Positions 1 through 7,653 of a stretch of DNA of 64,000 bases are shown in pieces (positions within the stretch are counted from its first letter, which is position 1; every line of letters begins with the position of its first letter). The stretch covers positions 124,001 to 188,000 of the forward strand of contig NZ_JAERVJ010000005.1 in NCBI RefSeq assembly GCF_016745395.1, given 5' to 3'. A model generated the notes under the pieces. It did no database searches and was not told the DNA's origin. It saw nothing but the letters and a program-made list of their open reading frames with translations. The stretch is from Methylocystis sp. Sn-Cys. GTDB lineage: Bacteria; Pseudomonadota; Alphaproteobacteria; Rhizobiales; Beijerinckiaceae. The position numbers and the translations under genes are program-made.

Positions 1-210
1 CAGGAGAATTTCGACAGTTACGAGTCGATGCGCCTCAAGGACATGCCGAAGGTCGAATGCATTGTCATGCCGAGCGGCGGCTTCTGGGGCGGCGTCGGCG
101 AGCCGACCATATGCGTCGCGGCGCCCGCTGTGCTGAACGCCTATTTCGCGGCGACGGGCAAGCGCATTCGCTCGGTCCCGCTCAAGAACGCGAATATCGG
201 CTTCGTGTAA
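1..210 (+). CDS. Molybdopterin-binding dehydrogenase large subunit, C-terminal fragment
   Basis: This is the 3' end of a gene that starts before the window; the frame is open from base 1 to the TAA at 208-210. The 69 visible residues carry GGVGEPTICVAAPAVLNAYF and ATGKRIRSVPL, the closing segment of the xanthine dehydrogenase/isoquinoline 1-oxidoreductase beta-subunit family, where GxGE contributes the glutamate near the molybdenum. The substrate cannot be told from the tail. The convergent gene on the other strand is a molybdenum-cofactor nucleotidyltransferase followed by XdhC, the usual maturation partners, which supports a molybdo-enzyme. The two genes overlap by 29 bases at their 3' ends. 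Confidence 0.85.
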   Translation, partial: QENFDSYESMRLKDMPKVECIVMPSGGFWGGVGEPTICVAAPAVLNAYFAATGKRIRSVPLKNANIGFV

Positions 211-796
211 GCCTGACGAGGTCGGCGGGCGTGTCCACATCGGCCAATATGCCGGGGTCGTCGATCGAAAGCTCGACGACGCCGTCGACCCTGCGCAGCA
301 GGCGCCGCGCGCCTTCGTCGCCTCGAAGCCGCTCCAGTTGCGGGAAGAGCGTGCGGGCGAGCAAAACTGGGTTTCCGCGCACGCCTTGGCAGACGGGGAC
401 GACGGCGGCGCAATGCGGCGCGGCTTCGAACGCCGTCATGAGCGCGTCGAGAACTGGCGCCGAGACGGCTGGCATGTCGCCGAGCAGGATCAGCGCGCCG
501 TCGGCTTGCTCGGCGGCGGCGAGGCCAATGCGAAGCGACGAGGCGAGGCCGCTCGCGTAATCCATATTGTGCGCATAGCTGACCGGCAGGCCGGCGAGCG
601 CCGCCGCGACCTCGCGCTGCTCATGTCCTGTCACGACAATGACGCGGCTTGCGCGCGAGGCCAGCGCCGTCTCGGCGACATGGCGTAACAAAGGCTGGCC
701 GTCGAGCGGCGCGAGCAGTTTATTCTCATCAGCGCTGAAACGCGCGCCGCGCCCAGCCGCGAGAATAATGGCGGCGACGACCGGCGCGCTGCACAT
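182..796 (-). CDS. MobA/MocA-like molybdenum cofactor nucleotidyltransferase
   Basis: A 204-residue NTP-transferase-fold protein. Near the N-terminus it has the nucleotide-binding loop ILAAGRGARF and a downstream lysine (ENKLLAPLDG); further on are LLGDMPAV, the metal-binding aspartate motif, and GNPVLL. This is the MocA/MobA pattern for adding CMP or GMP to molybdopterin. The start at 796 was chosen because its ATG overlaps the stop of xdhC (ATGA), implying translational coupling; a longer upstream reading lies inside xdhC. The partner is probably the molybdo-enzyme whose tail is at 1-210. CMP specificity is inferred from the XdhC/xanthine-oxidase-family context and not seen directly. Confidence 0.85.
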   Translation of the reverse strand: MCSAPVVAAIILAAGRGARFSADENKLLAPLDGQPLLRHVAETALASRASRVIVVTGHEQREVAAALAGLPVSYAHNMDYASGLASSLRIGLAAAEQADGALILLGDMPAVSAPVLDALMTAFEAAPHCAAVVPVCQGVRGNPVLLARTLFPQLERLRGDEGARRLLRRVDGVVELSIDDPGILADVDTPADLVRLTRSRYSRS

Positions 797-1854
797 CAGC
801 CTACGACGCAGCTTGTCGAAGAAGCGTCCTGCACCAGCCGGCGCAGGGGCTTCTGGCCCCGGGCAAGAATGATTTCCGCCAGGATCGACACGGCGATCTC
901 GGCCGGGCTGATGGCGGCGATGTCGAGGCCGATTGGCGCATGCAGGCGCTCCAGCGCGAAGGGCGTTACGCCGCTCGCCTTCAGCCGCTCGACACGCCGC
1001 GCATGCGTGGCGCGCGAGCCCAGTGCGCCGACATAGAAGCAATCCGACGCGAGCGCGAGGCGCAGGGCCGGGTCGTCGATCTTCTGGTCGTGCGTGAGAA
1101 CGGCGACCGCCGTGGCGGCGTCGAGGCCGGTCTCCGGCAGCGCTTCGTCGGGCCAGCGCATATCGAGCCGGGCCTGCGGGAAGCGCTCAGGCGACGCATA
1201 GGCGCCGCGCGGATCGATGATGGTCACATCGAAACCGGCAAGCGTCGCCATCGCCGCCAGCGCCTGCGCGACATGCACCGCGCCGATGAGGAGGAGACGC
1301 GGCCCCGGTCGATAGTGATTGACGAAAAGCCGCCGCCCGTCGTGCAAGACGAGCCCGCTTTTGTCATCGAGGTTCAGCGCGGTCGGCGCCGTCGCAAAAT
1401 CATCCGCGCGAAGCAATTGCGCCGCGCCGCCGTCCAGCGGCGTGATAATGGCGCAGGGACGCCGGGCGGCGATTTCGCGGTTCAAGGCGGAAAGCAGGAC
1501 GAGGCGATCCGCGTCGATTCTTTCGATGTGAACGGCAATGCGCCCGCCGCAGGAGAGACCGACGCGCCAGGCGACCTCGTCGGCGACGCCGAACTCCAGA
1601 AATCGCGGCGCACCGTCGGCGATGGCGTCCTGCGCCGCGGTGATCACCTCTCCCTCGACGCAACCTGCCGAAACCGAGCCGCAGAAGGCTCCCGCTTCGT
1701 CGACCGCAAGATGGGAGCCGACCGGACGCGGCGCCGATCCGAAAGTTTTGACCACCGTCGCGAGAGCGACGCCTCGTCCCATCCGACGCCAGCTTTCGGC
1801 CTGACGCAACACGCCGGCGTCGTCGACGGGAGCGGAAAGACTGGTCTCGTTCAC
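796..1854 (-). CDS. XdhC family molybdenum cofactor insertion/sulfuration chaperone
   Basis: An XdhC/CoxI-type protein of about 352 residues. The N-terminal part has VVKTFGSAPRPVGSHLAV and SVSAGCVEGEV, including the cysteine of the XdhC_CoxI domain. The C-terminal Rossmann part has LLIGAVHVAQALA, TIIDPRGAY, VLTHDQKIDDPAL and GALGSRATHARR. XdhC proteins bind sulfurated molybdenum cofactor and load it into xanthine-dehydrogenase-family enzymes. I prefer the GTG at 1854 because GGAGG lies 8 bases upstream; an ATG at 1872 in frame is the alternative but has no good ribosome site. A consensus extended -10 box lies just upstream, so xdhC-mocA may be transcribed separately from the RiPP genes that precede it. 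Confidence 0.88.
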   Translation of the reverse strand: MNETSLSAPVDDAGVLRQAESWRRMGRGVALATVVKTFGSAPRPVGSHLAVDEAGAFCGSVSAGCVEGEVITAAQDAIADGAPRFLEFGVADEVAWRVGLSCGGRIAVHIERIDADRLVLLSALNREIAARRPCAIITPLDGGAAQLLRADDFATAPTALNLDDKSGLVLHDGRRLFVNHYRPGPRLLLIGAVHVAQALAAMATLAGFDVTIIDPRGAYASPERFPQARLDMRWPDEALPETGLDAATAVAVLTHDQKIDDPALRLALASDCFYVGALGSRATHARRVERLKASGVTPFALERLHAPIGLDIAAISPAEIAVSILAEIILARGQKPLRRLVQDASSTSCVVG

Positions 1855-1900
1855 GCGCGCGGCCTCCGCCATCCAGCGGACGGGTCGCCCGCTCGTCTTA

Positions 1901-1909
1901 ATTATAGCA
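1901..1909 (-). promoter_or_regulatory. Extended -10 promoter for xdhC-mocA
   Basis: On the minus strand the gap between the DUF2063 gene and xdhC reads TTGCTATAAT, a perfect TATAAT with the TGn extension. No good -35 is seen at 16-18 bases, which is typical of extended -10 promoters. The expected start is about 40 bases before the GTG of xdhC. It is the most consensus-like -10 noticed in the window. Confidence 0.5.
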
Positions 1910-1929
1910 AAAGCGTAGGATTTGAAGCC

Positions 1930-2760
1930 TCAATCGCGCAGCGACACGCCGACGACCATGCCGTCCTCGAACCAGCTCGCGAGAAATTGCGCAAGCCGCT
2001 CGGGTTCGATGTCGCCGGATTGCTGAAAGGCCGCCATTTGGCAGATGTCGCCGAAGGCGCGGCCGGCCCTGGCCTCGCAGAGCGCGACATATTCGGCGGG
2101 CTCCAGCTCGCGATAGGCCGTCTCTTCATTGCAGCGCCAGACCGCGACGGCTTCGGTCTCCTCTGTGCTCTGAGGCTCGGCGTCCCCTCCGTCCGCCTCC
2201 GCCTCCTCCGGCTCCTCGTCATCCTCCGCCGCCGCGGCCTGATAAGCCGCCAGAACGCCCGCCGGCTGCTCCAGCAGAATGAGGCTTGGATGGAAGTCGA
2301 AAACGAAGCGCGGCGAATCCTCGGGCGCAAAGCCCGCGAGCGCCTGTATCGTCAGTGGCTCGGCGTTCGGCGCGTCGAAAGCGTCGACCATGGCGCGTTC
2401 CAGAAAGGCCATGGCGATCGCGCGCGCATCGTCGCGCCAGGAGGCATGTTCGCGCATATAGTCCGGCAGGCCGGTCGTGTACCACCGGGCGTTGCGGCAC
2501 TGCGGCGGGTTGGCGGCCACATAGCCGCCGACCAGCGTCTCGAAGGCCTCGTCCCCGATCAGCGCGCGCAGGCCGGGGTAATCTTCATAGAGGAAGCTCT
2601 CCAGGCGAATGCGGTAGCCCGACTGATAGACATGCAGAAGCTCAGCCCGCTCGGCGCCGCGCTGCGACTCGCGCAGCTCCTTCAAAAGCGGCGCATCCGC
2701 GTCCCCTGGACCGCCGAGTATGCGCGCCTGAAACAGCGCCTGAAAGTCGGCGAGCTTCAT
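1930..2760 (-). CDS. DUF2063 protein, HvfC/BufC/MbnC-like partner of the RiPP enzyme
   Basis: A 276-residue protein. The N-terminal domain (roughly 5-100) has LADFQALFQARIL, LLHVYQSGYRIRLESFLYEDYPGL and FETLVGGYVAANPP, the DUF2063 signature. The C-terminal half has an acidic insert rich in E, D and A (about 178-205). In characterised systems (MbnC, BufC, HvfC) this protein forms a heterodimer with the DUF692 enzyme and helps present the precursor cysteine. Its ATG overlaps the stop of the DUF692 gene (ATGA), so the two are translationally coupled. It is the last gene of the four-gene RiPP set. Confidence 0.85.
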   Translation of the reverse strand: MKLADFQALFQARILGGPGDADAPLLKELRESQRGAERAELLHVYQSGYRIRLESFLYEDYPGLRALIGDEAFETLVGGYVAANPPQCRNARWYTTGLPDYMREHASWRDDARAIAMAFLERAMVDAFDAPNAEPLTIQALAGFAPEDSPRFVFDFHPSLILLEQPAGVLAAYQAAAAEDDEEPEEAEADGGDAEPQSTEETEAVAVWRCNEETAYRELEPAEYVALCEARAGRAFGDICQMAAFQQSGDIEPERLAQFLASWFEDGMVVGVSLRD

Positions 2761-3602
2761 GCCGCGCTCAACGCCTTTTCCGCGGCGATGCGCGCGTCGA
2801 TGTCGCGCATGCGCTGCAATTCTTCCAGAAGCTCCGAGAAGGGCGGGAAATTGTCGTCGCGTTCGATCATCGCCGAAACGTCACCGAAGCGGCGGCGGGC
2901 ATGTTCGTAGAGCGCCCAGACTTCCTCGCAGATCGGCTGGTCGTGGGTATCGACGCGATGCGTCTCGTGATTCGTGTGGCCCGCCATGTGGAATTGCACC
3001 ACGCGCTCGACCGGGACGGCGTCGATGAAGGCCACCGGATCATAGCCGTGATTGAAGCAGGACACGAAGACATTGTTGACGTCGAGCAGCAACAAACAGT
3101 CGGCGCGCTCGGCCATCTCCTTCACGAATTCCTGCTCGCTCATATCGGACGACACGAAAGAAACATAGGTCGATGCGTTTTCGACGACGAGCTGGCGCTT
3201 GAGATAGTCCTGCACCCGGCAGATGCGCTCGACGATGTGGTCGAGCGACTCTTTTGTATAGGGAATCGGCAGAAGGTCGTGCAACGAGAGGCCGTGGACG
3301 CCGGTCCAGGCGACATGGTCCGAGACCCAGGCCGGCTGCACGCGCTCGATCAGCGATTTCAATTCCGCAAGATAATCGAAATCCAGCGGATCGGTCGAGG
3401 CGAGCGACATGGCGACGCCGTGCATCACGATCGGATAATCGGCGCGAATGGCGTCCAGCATGGAGAGCGGGCGTCCGCCCGCGACCATGTAATTTTCGGA
3501 GATGATCTCGAACCAGTCGACGGGCGGCCGGTTCGACATGATCTCATCGTAATAGATCGGGCGGAGGCCAAGACCATAGCCGAGCGGGGCTGGCTTCTGC
3601 AT
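2757..3602 (-). CDS. DUF692 multinuclear iron enzyme, MbnB/BufB/HvfB-like
   Basis: A 281-residue TIM-barrel-type DUF692 protein. Visible candidate metal ligands match the family: HGVAMSL, SDHVAW, VVENASTYV, LLDVNNVF with FNHGYD, QFHMAGHTNHE, DTHDQPI and AMIERDDNFP. DUF692 enzymes use a di- or tri-iron centre and O2 to turn peptide cysteines into oxazolone/thioamide or thiooxazole groups that bind copper. The ATG at 3602 has AGGGGA about 8 bases upstream. Two small Cys-containing secreted peptides lie directly upstream and DUF2063 overlaps downstream, so the family role fits well. The exact modification made here is inferred. Confidence 0.9.
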   Translation of the reverse strand: MQKPAPLGYGLGLRPIYYDEIMSNRPPVDWFEIISENYMVAGGRPLSMLDAIRADYPIVMHGVAMSLASTDPLDFDYLAELKSLIERVQPAWVSDHVAWTGVHGLSLHDLLPIPYTKESLDHIVERICRVQDYLKRQLVVENASTYVSFVSSDMSEQEFVKEMAERADCLLLLDVNNVFVSCFNHGYDPVAFIDAVPVERVVQFHMAGHTNHETHRVDTHDQPICEEVWALYEHARRRFGDVSAMIERDDNFPPFSELLEELQRMRDIDARIAAEKALSAA

Positions 3603-3625
3603 GCGAACGTCCCCTGCCTAAAATG

Positions 3626-3652
3626 GGCGCCGGCCCCGAGGGAGCCGGCGCC
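3626..3652 (-). promoter_or_regulatory. GC-rich hairpin between precursor gene and DUF692 gene
   Basis: A 12-base-pair stem (3626-3637 with 3641-3652, one G-U pair) closed by a 3-base loop. It is followed on the minus strand by CATTTTAGG, so it has only a weak T tract. It sits 6 bases after the stop of the Cys-rich precursor and 23 bases before the enzyme start. A partial terminator or mRNA 3'-end stabiliser here would keep peptide expression above enzyme expression, as is common in RiPP operons. The function is inferred from position. Confidence 0.6.
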
Positions 3653-3658
3653 AAAACC

Positions 3659-3940
3659 TTACTTCGTGTGGCACTTGCTCTTCATGTTGCAAGCGCCCTT
3701 GCTGTGGTGGCAGGACGACTTGTGATGGCAGCCATGACGGCAGGAAGCCTTGCTCTTACCCACGTTGTGTTTGCAGACGCCGGTCTTGGTCATGCAGGCG
3801 GTCTTGCCGCCGCACTGGCCCTTGGACATGTTGCACAGATGCGAACCATGGGCGGCGGCGGGGGTGACGACGGCGCCGCTCAGCGCCAAGCCGACAGCCG
3901 CCGCGGCGAGCGCCGCGCCGGAAACGATTTTCGTCTTCAT
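3659..3940 (-). CDS. Cys/His-rich secreted peptide, bufferin-like RiPP precursor
   Basis: 93 residues. Residues 1-30 form a Sec-type signal peptide ending in TPAAA. The remaining 63 residues hold nine cysteines (36, 43, 49, 56, 67, 71, 77, 84, 90), nine histidines and many lysines, with almost no acidic residues. It starts with a near-perfect ribosome site (AAAGGAGG, 7 bases before ATG), consistent with high expression. Position before DUF692 and DUF2063 genes marks it as the likely substrate. In bufferins such exported, thiol-modified peptides sequester copper in the periplasm. The core is not the classic DUF2282 sequence, so family membership is inferred from architecture and context. Confidence 0.8.
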   Translation of the reverse strand: MKTKIVSGAALAAAAVGLALSGAVVTPAAAHGSHLCNMSKGQCGGKTACMTKTGVCKHNVGKSKASCRHGCHHKSSCHHSKGACNMKSKCHTK

Positions 3941-4016
3941 ACACTATCCTCCTTTGAAAACCCCCAATGGGGGGCGATAATCGGCGCGCGAATTGGCCTC
4001 ATGCGCCGAAACCGAA

Positions 4017-4250
4017 TTACTTGCCCTCAACTGGCTTGCCCTCGGCCGGCTTAGCTTCGCCCGCCGGCGCTTCCTTGCTCTCGGCCTTGGCCGGGCAGCC
4101 GTTCTTGTTGCTGCATTTGTTCTTCTCGACCGCCGCCTTGGGAGCGCGCTGGTGAGCCTTGTGCTTGGCCAGGGCAGGACCCGCGCCAGCAATTGCGATG
4201 GACAGCGCGGCGGCGGAAAGGGCAGCGCCGGAAAGGATATTCCGCTTCAT
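4017..4250 (-). CDS. Second small secreted peptide with a two-Cys core, candidate RiPP precursor
   Basis: 77 residues from the ATG at 4250, which has GGAG about 10 bases upstream; an upstream in-frame ATG lacks support. The signal peptide (1-28) closely resembles that of the Cys-rich peptide next door: both have SGAALxAAA. The mature part has a basic stretch, only two cysteines in NKCSNKNGC (46 and 52), and a K/E/P/A-rich tail with imperfect repeats (AGEAKPAEGKPVEGK). Two Cys six apart resemble the short copper-binding cores of modified peptides. It is probably the first gene of the operon and a second substrate. Alternatively it is an unmodified companion. Confidence 0.7.
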   Translation of the reverse strand: MKRNILSGAALSAAALSIAIAGAGPALAKHKAHQRAPKAAVEKNKCSNKNGCPAKAESKEAPAGEAKPAEGKPVEGK

Positions 4251-4444
4251 AAGCTTCGATCTCCAACTGGCCTCGCGCCCCGTCGCTCGCCCCGCAAGCA
4301 TAGACGTGAATATTGACCTCCTGCCTAGCTAGCAGGAATCGGCCCAGATTGCGACAGTGCGTGAGAACTTGCTCATACAACGCCGCCGCCGCCGGTCTTG
4401 ACGCAGCGCATCAACTCTCTCCGCGAGCGCGCGCATGGCGGCGC
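4251..4444. other. Divergent intergenic region between RiPP operon and rpsA
   Basis: No gene was found here. The minus strand must hold the RiPP operon promoter, but no convincing sigma-70 pair is seen, so an alternative (for example ECF-type) sigma factor is possible. A short inverted repeat, CCTGC-(7)-GCAGG, lies at 4320-4336 and could be an operator or a leader hairpin for the minus-strand operon. Confidence 0.4.
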
Positions 4445-4473
4445 TTGCGGGGGCGACGGCGCGCTGTTAAATA
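4445..4473 (+). promoter_or_regulatory. Probable rpsA promoter
   Basis: TTGCGG at 4445-4450 and TAAATA at 4468-4473 are separated by 17 bases, the ideal sigma-70 spacing. The start would fall near 4480, giving a leader of about 190 bases before the rpsA ATG. A long leader is compatible with autogenous control of S1, but no structure was established. Confidence 0.5.
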
Positions 4474-4673
4474 GACCCTCGCGCGTCGAACCTTTCGCTC
4501 GGCGCGCGTGTCACTCGGTTTTCGTCCATCGGGCCGCGCCGGCCAGTTCGTTGCTACGAACTTTTCGTCTTCGAGGAGCGTTTTGCCGCGCCCGAGACGT
4601 TCCGATTGTCGGAAACCCTCCGCAACGCCAAACCCAAGCCGGCGCCGCCCGACCAGGGCCCTCAGGAGAACAA

Positions 4674-6401
4674 ATGTCCGCCACGACCGATCGCGCCCCC
4701 ACGCGCGAAGACTTTGCCGCCCTGCTCGAGCAGAGCTACGGCGATAACGAGGCTTTCGAAGGTTCCGTCATCAAGGGGCGCGTCGTCGCCATCGAGAAGG
4801 ACGTCGCCGTCATCGACATCGGTCTGAAGACCGAAGGCCGCGTCGCTCTCAAGGAATTCACCGGCTACGGCCGCGACCCCGCCCCCGCCGTCGGCGAAGA
4901 GGTCGAGGTCTATCTGGAGCGCGTCGAGAACGCTCTGGGCGAAGCCGTCATCTCGCGCGACAAAGCGCGCCGCGAGGAGAGCTGGGTCAAGCTCGAAAAG
5001 GCCTTCGAGACCAATGAGAAGGTCGAGGGCGTCATCTTCAATCAGGTCAAGGGCGGCTTCACGGTCGATCTCGACGGCGCCGTGGCCTTCCTGCCGCGCT
5101 CGCAGGTCGACATCCGTCCGATCCGCGACGTCGGCCCGCTGATGAACGTGCCGCAGCCGTTCCACATCCTGAAGATGGACCGCCGCCGCGGCAATATCGT
5201 CGTCTCGCGCCGCACGGTGCTGGAGGAGAGCCGCGCCGAGCAGCGTCACGAGATCGTCGCCAACCTCGAAGAGGGGCAGGTGATCGACGGCGTCGTGAAG
5301 AACATCACGGATTACGGCGCCTTCGTGGATCTGGGCGGCATCGACGGCCTGCTGCATGTCACCGACATCGCCTGGCGCCGCGTCAACCATCCGTCCGAGG
5401 TGCTGACCATCGGTCAGACCGTCAAGGTGAAGATCATCAAGATCAATCACGAGACGCACCGCATCTCGCTCGGCATGAAGCAGCTCCTCGAGGATCCGTG
5501 GCAGGGCATCGAGGCCAAGTATCCGATCGGCGCGAAGTTCCATGGCCGCGTGACCAACATCACCGACTACGGCGCCTTCGTGGAGCTGGAGCCGGGCATC
5601 GAGGGCCTGGTCCACGTCTCCGAAATGAGCTGGACCAAGAAGAACGTGCATCCCGGCAAGATCGTCTCGACGAGCCAGGAAGTCGACGTTCAGGTGCTCG
5701 AGGTCGATCCGGTCAAGCGCCGCATCTCGCTCGGCCTCAAGCAGACCCTGCAGAATCCGTGGGAAGCCTTCGCCGAGAAGCACCCGGTCGGCTCTGAAGT
5801 CGAAGGCGAGGTCAAGAACAAGACCGAGTTCGGTCTCTTCATCGGCCTCGACGGCGATGTGGACGGCATGGTCCATCTCTCCGACCTCGACTGGAACCGT
5901 CCGGGCGAGCAGGTCATCGAAGAGTATAAGAAGGGCGACGTCATCAAGGCCCAGGTTCTCGACGTCGACGTCGAGAAGGAGCGCATCTCGCTCGGCGTCA
6001 AGCAGCTTGCGGGCGATCCCTTCGCCACCGTGGGCGGCGGCGAGGACGGCGGCGAGGTCAAGAAGGGCGCCGTGGTCACCTGCGAGGTGATCGAGGTCAA
6101 GGACTCCGGCATCGACGTCAAGATCACCGGCACGGATCTCACGACCTTCATCAAGCGCGGCGAGCTGGCGCGCGATCGCGCCGACCAGCGCCCCGAGCGC
6201 TTCGCCGTCGGCGAGAAGGTCGACGCCCGCGTCACCCTGTTCGACCGCAAGGCCCGCAAGGTCGCCGTCTCGATCAAGGCGCTGGAAGTCGCCGAAGAGA
6301 AGGAGGCGATCGCCCAATACGGCTCGGCCGACTCGGGCGCGTCGCTCGGCGACATCCTCGGCGCGGCTCTGAAGGCCCGCGAAGAGGGGCCGAAGAAGTA
6401 A
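4674..6401 (+). CDS. rpsA: 30S ribosomal protein S1
   Basis: 575 residues made of six S1 OB-fold repeats, visible as recurring KGRVVAIEKDVAVIDIG, ITDYGAFVDLGGIDGLLHVTDI and ITDYGAFVELEPGIEGLVHVSEM. S1 binds mRNA and the 30S subunit and helps unfold leaders during initiation. The ATG at 4674 follows AGGAGAACAA and gives the family-standard N-terminus; the longer open frame upstream is the untranslated leader. Gene length is normal for alphaproteobacteria. It ends before a clear intrinsic terminator and appears to be monocistronic. Confidence 0.98.
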   Translation: MSATTDRAPTREDFAALLEQSYGDNEAFEGSVIKGRVVAIEKDVAVIDIGLKTEGRVALKEFTGYGRDPAPAVGEEVEVYLERVENALGEAVISRDKARREESWVKLEKAFETNEKVEGVIFNQVKGGFTVDLDGAVAFLPRSQVDIRPIRDVGPLMNVPQPFHILKMDRRRGNIVVSRRTVLEESRAEQRHEIVANLEEGQVIDGVVKNITDYGAFVDLGGIDGLLHVTDIAWRRVNHPSEVLTIGQTVKVKIIKINHETHRISLGMKQLLEDPWQGIEAKYPIGAKFHGRVTNITDYGAFVELEPGIEGLVHVSEMSWTKKNVHPGKIVSTSQEVDVQVLEVDPVKRRISLGLKQTLQNPWEAFAEKHPVGSEVEGEVKNKTEFGLFIGLDGDVDGMVHLSDLDWNRPGEQVIEEYKKGDVIKAQVLDVDVEKERISLGVKQLAGDPFATVGGGEDGGEVKKGAVVTCEVIEVKDSGIDVKITGTDLTTFIKRGELARDRADQRPERFAVGEKVDARVTLFDRKARKVAVSIKALEVAEEKEAIAQYGSADSGASLGDILGAALKAREEGPKK

Positions 6402-6434
6402 TCTTCGGAACGATCCGAGGTTCGAAAAAATCGG

Positions 6435-6468
6435 AAGGCCTGCGCGATTCGTTCGTGCAGGCCTTTTT
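6435..6468 (+). terminator. rpsA intrinsic terminator
   Basis: A 9-base-pair stem AAGGCCTGC / GCAGGCCTT (6435-6443 with 6457-6465), 13-base loop, followed by further Ts to 6468. Confidence 0.85.
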
Positions 6469-6619
6469 CGTTGGATCGACTTTCGTTCAACCGCCGATTT
6501 ACCGCCCATTAACCATGCCGGCAGGCGCTATCGTCCCGTTAACCTTAGTTTTTCCTAGATTTGCGCAACATGCGGCAAATGTTGACGCGCCTTGAGCGCG
6601 CGAGCGCCGGAGTTGAGTG

Positions 6620-7579
6620 ATGCGTGCGACCTCTTTCGACCGTGACCCTGCCGAAACCGCCTATCGCGGCCCGCTACGCGCGCGGCCGGAGGGCGTCCAA
6701 GCCGCTCTGGGGATGGGCGTTGTCTCCTCGGTTATCCTCGCCGGCGCCGCGCTGCTGATTCGCCTGCCTGCTCCGGCCCCCGAGATTGCGGATGCAGCCC
6801 CTGTCGCCATCGAGATTCCGGCGAAGATCACAGCCAAGGCGGCGACGGCGGTCGATAACCCGGCCGCCGCGGCGCTCGATATCGCCTCGCCGGAATTCAA
6901 GCACGAGAAGAAAATTGTCGCGGTCGGAGAGAAGAAAGACGGGACGCCGCGCGTCGATAGTCTGACGATCGGCCAGTTCGTCGCCGGCGCCACATTCCTG
7001 CGCATCGACGTCCACCCGAATCTCGATCCCCGGGCGACCAACGCCGATTTCTATCTGGACATGAAGAATCACGCCGCGGCGGCCGGCCTCACCGCCGCAA
7101 AGATCGCCCAGCGCTCGATGGTCCCGACCCGCTTCGGCGCCTTCGAGACGGCGGATATCCGCCTCTCCCAGACGGGCGGCGAAGGCCCCGAGGCCAGCGA
7201 ACGCGCCTGCCTCGCCACGCGCCTCGTCGAACCCAAAGCCTCGCTCGAAATCGCCGGCATCGCCTGCGGCGCGGCGGGCAAGCCGATGGACCGCGTCGCC
7301 CTCGCCTGCGCGCTGGACAAATTGAGCTATTCGGCTGGCGCCGACAACAAGGCGCTCAACGACTTCTTCCTCAACGCAGAGCTCGCGCGCGGCCCGGGCT
7401 GCCCCAATGTCTCGCGCGACGATCTCACGGCCTCCATCCCGCCGCAAAAGAACGCCCACGCCAAGCCGACCACCGGCAAGCCGAGCGTCGTCAAGCCGGT
7501 CGTCAAAGCGAAGAAAAAAACCCATGTGGCGGCGCAACCGGCGGCCGTCGTGCAGCAGGCGGGCGAAACGGAACAATAG
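6620..7579 (+). CDS. Membrane-anchored hypothetical protein
   Basis: 319 residues, family not recognised. About 30 cytoplasmic residues precede a single membrane segment (about 31-48), then a proline/alanine-rich linker and a periplasmic domain (about 90-265) with four cysteines (in RACLATRL, IACGAAG, ALACALDK, GPGCPNVS) that could form disulfides. The tail (about 275-310) is rich in K, P and A. The ATG at 6620 follows GGAG by 7 bases; a GTG three bases earlier is possible. It resembles small anchored proteins with a single C-terminal domain seen in Hyphomicrobiales. No function is claimed. Confidence 0.7.
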   Translation: MRATSFDRDPAETAYRGPLRARPEGVQAALGMGVVSSVILAGAALLIRLPAPAPEIADAAPVAIEIPAKITAKAATAVDNPAAAALDIASPEFKHEKKIVAVGEKKDGTPRVDSLTIGQFVAGATFLRIDVHPNLDPRATNADFYLDMKNHAAAAGLTAAKIAQRSMVPTRFGAFETADIRLSQTGGEGPEASERACLATRLVEPKASLEIAGIACGAAGKPMDRVALACALDKLSYSAGADNKALNDFFLNAELARGPGCPNVSRDDLTASIPPQKNAHAKPTTGKPSVVKPVVKAKKKTHVAAQPAAVVQQAGETEQ

Positions 7580-7653
7580 GTCAGCTTCGTCTCGCTTTTG
7601 CGGTGCGATACTATATATGATGTAGCCGAAGCGTCGAGCTCAAGAGGTTGGAG

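Noticed and set aside
940-2910. A 656-codon open frame on the plus strand opposite xdhC and the DUF2063 gene
   Set aside because: It is arginine- and glycine-rich with no family motifs and lies wholly antisense to well-supported genes; it is a GC-content shadow.
4662-6509. A 615-codon minus-strand open frame opposite rpsA
   Set aside because: Acidic repetitive shadow of the six S1 repeats; no start signal.
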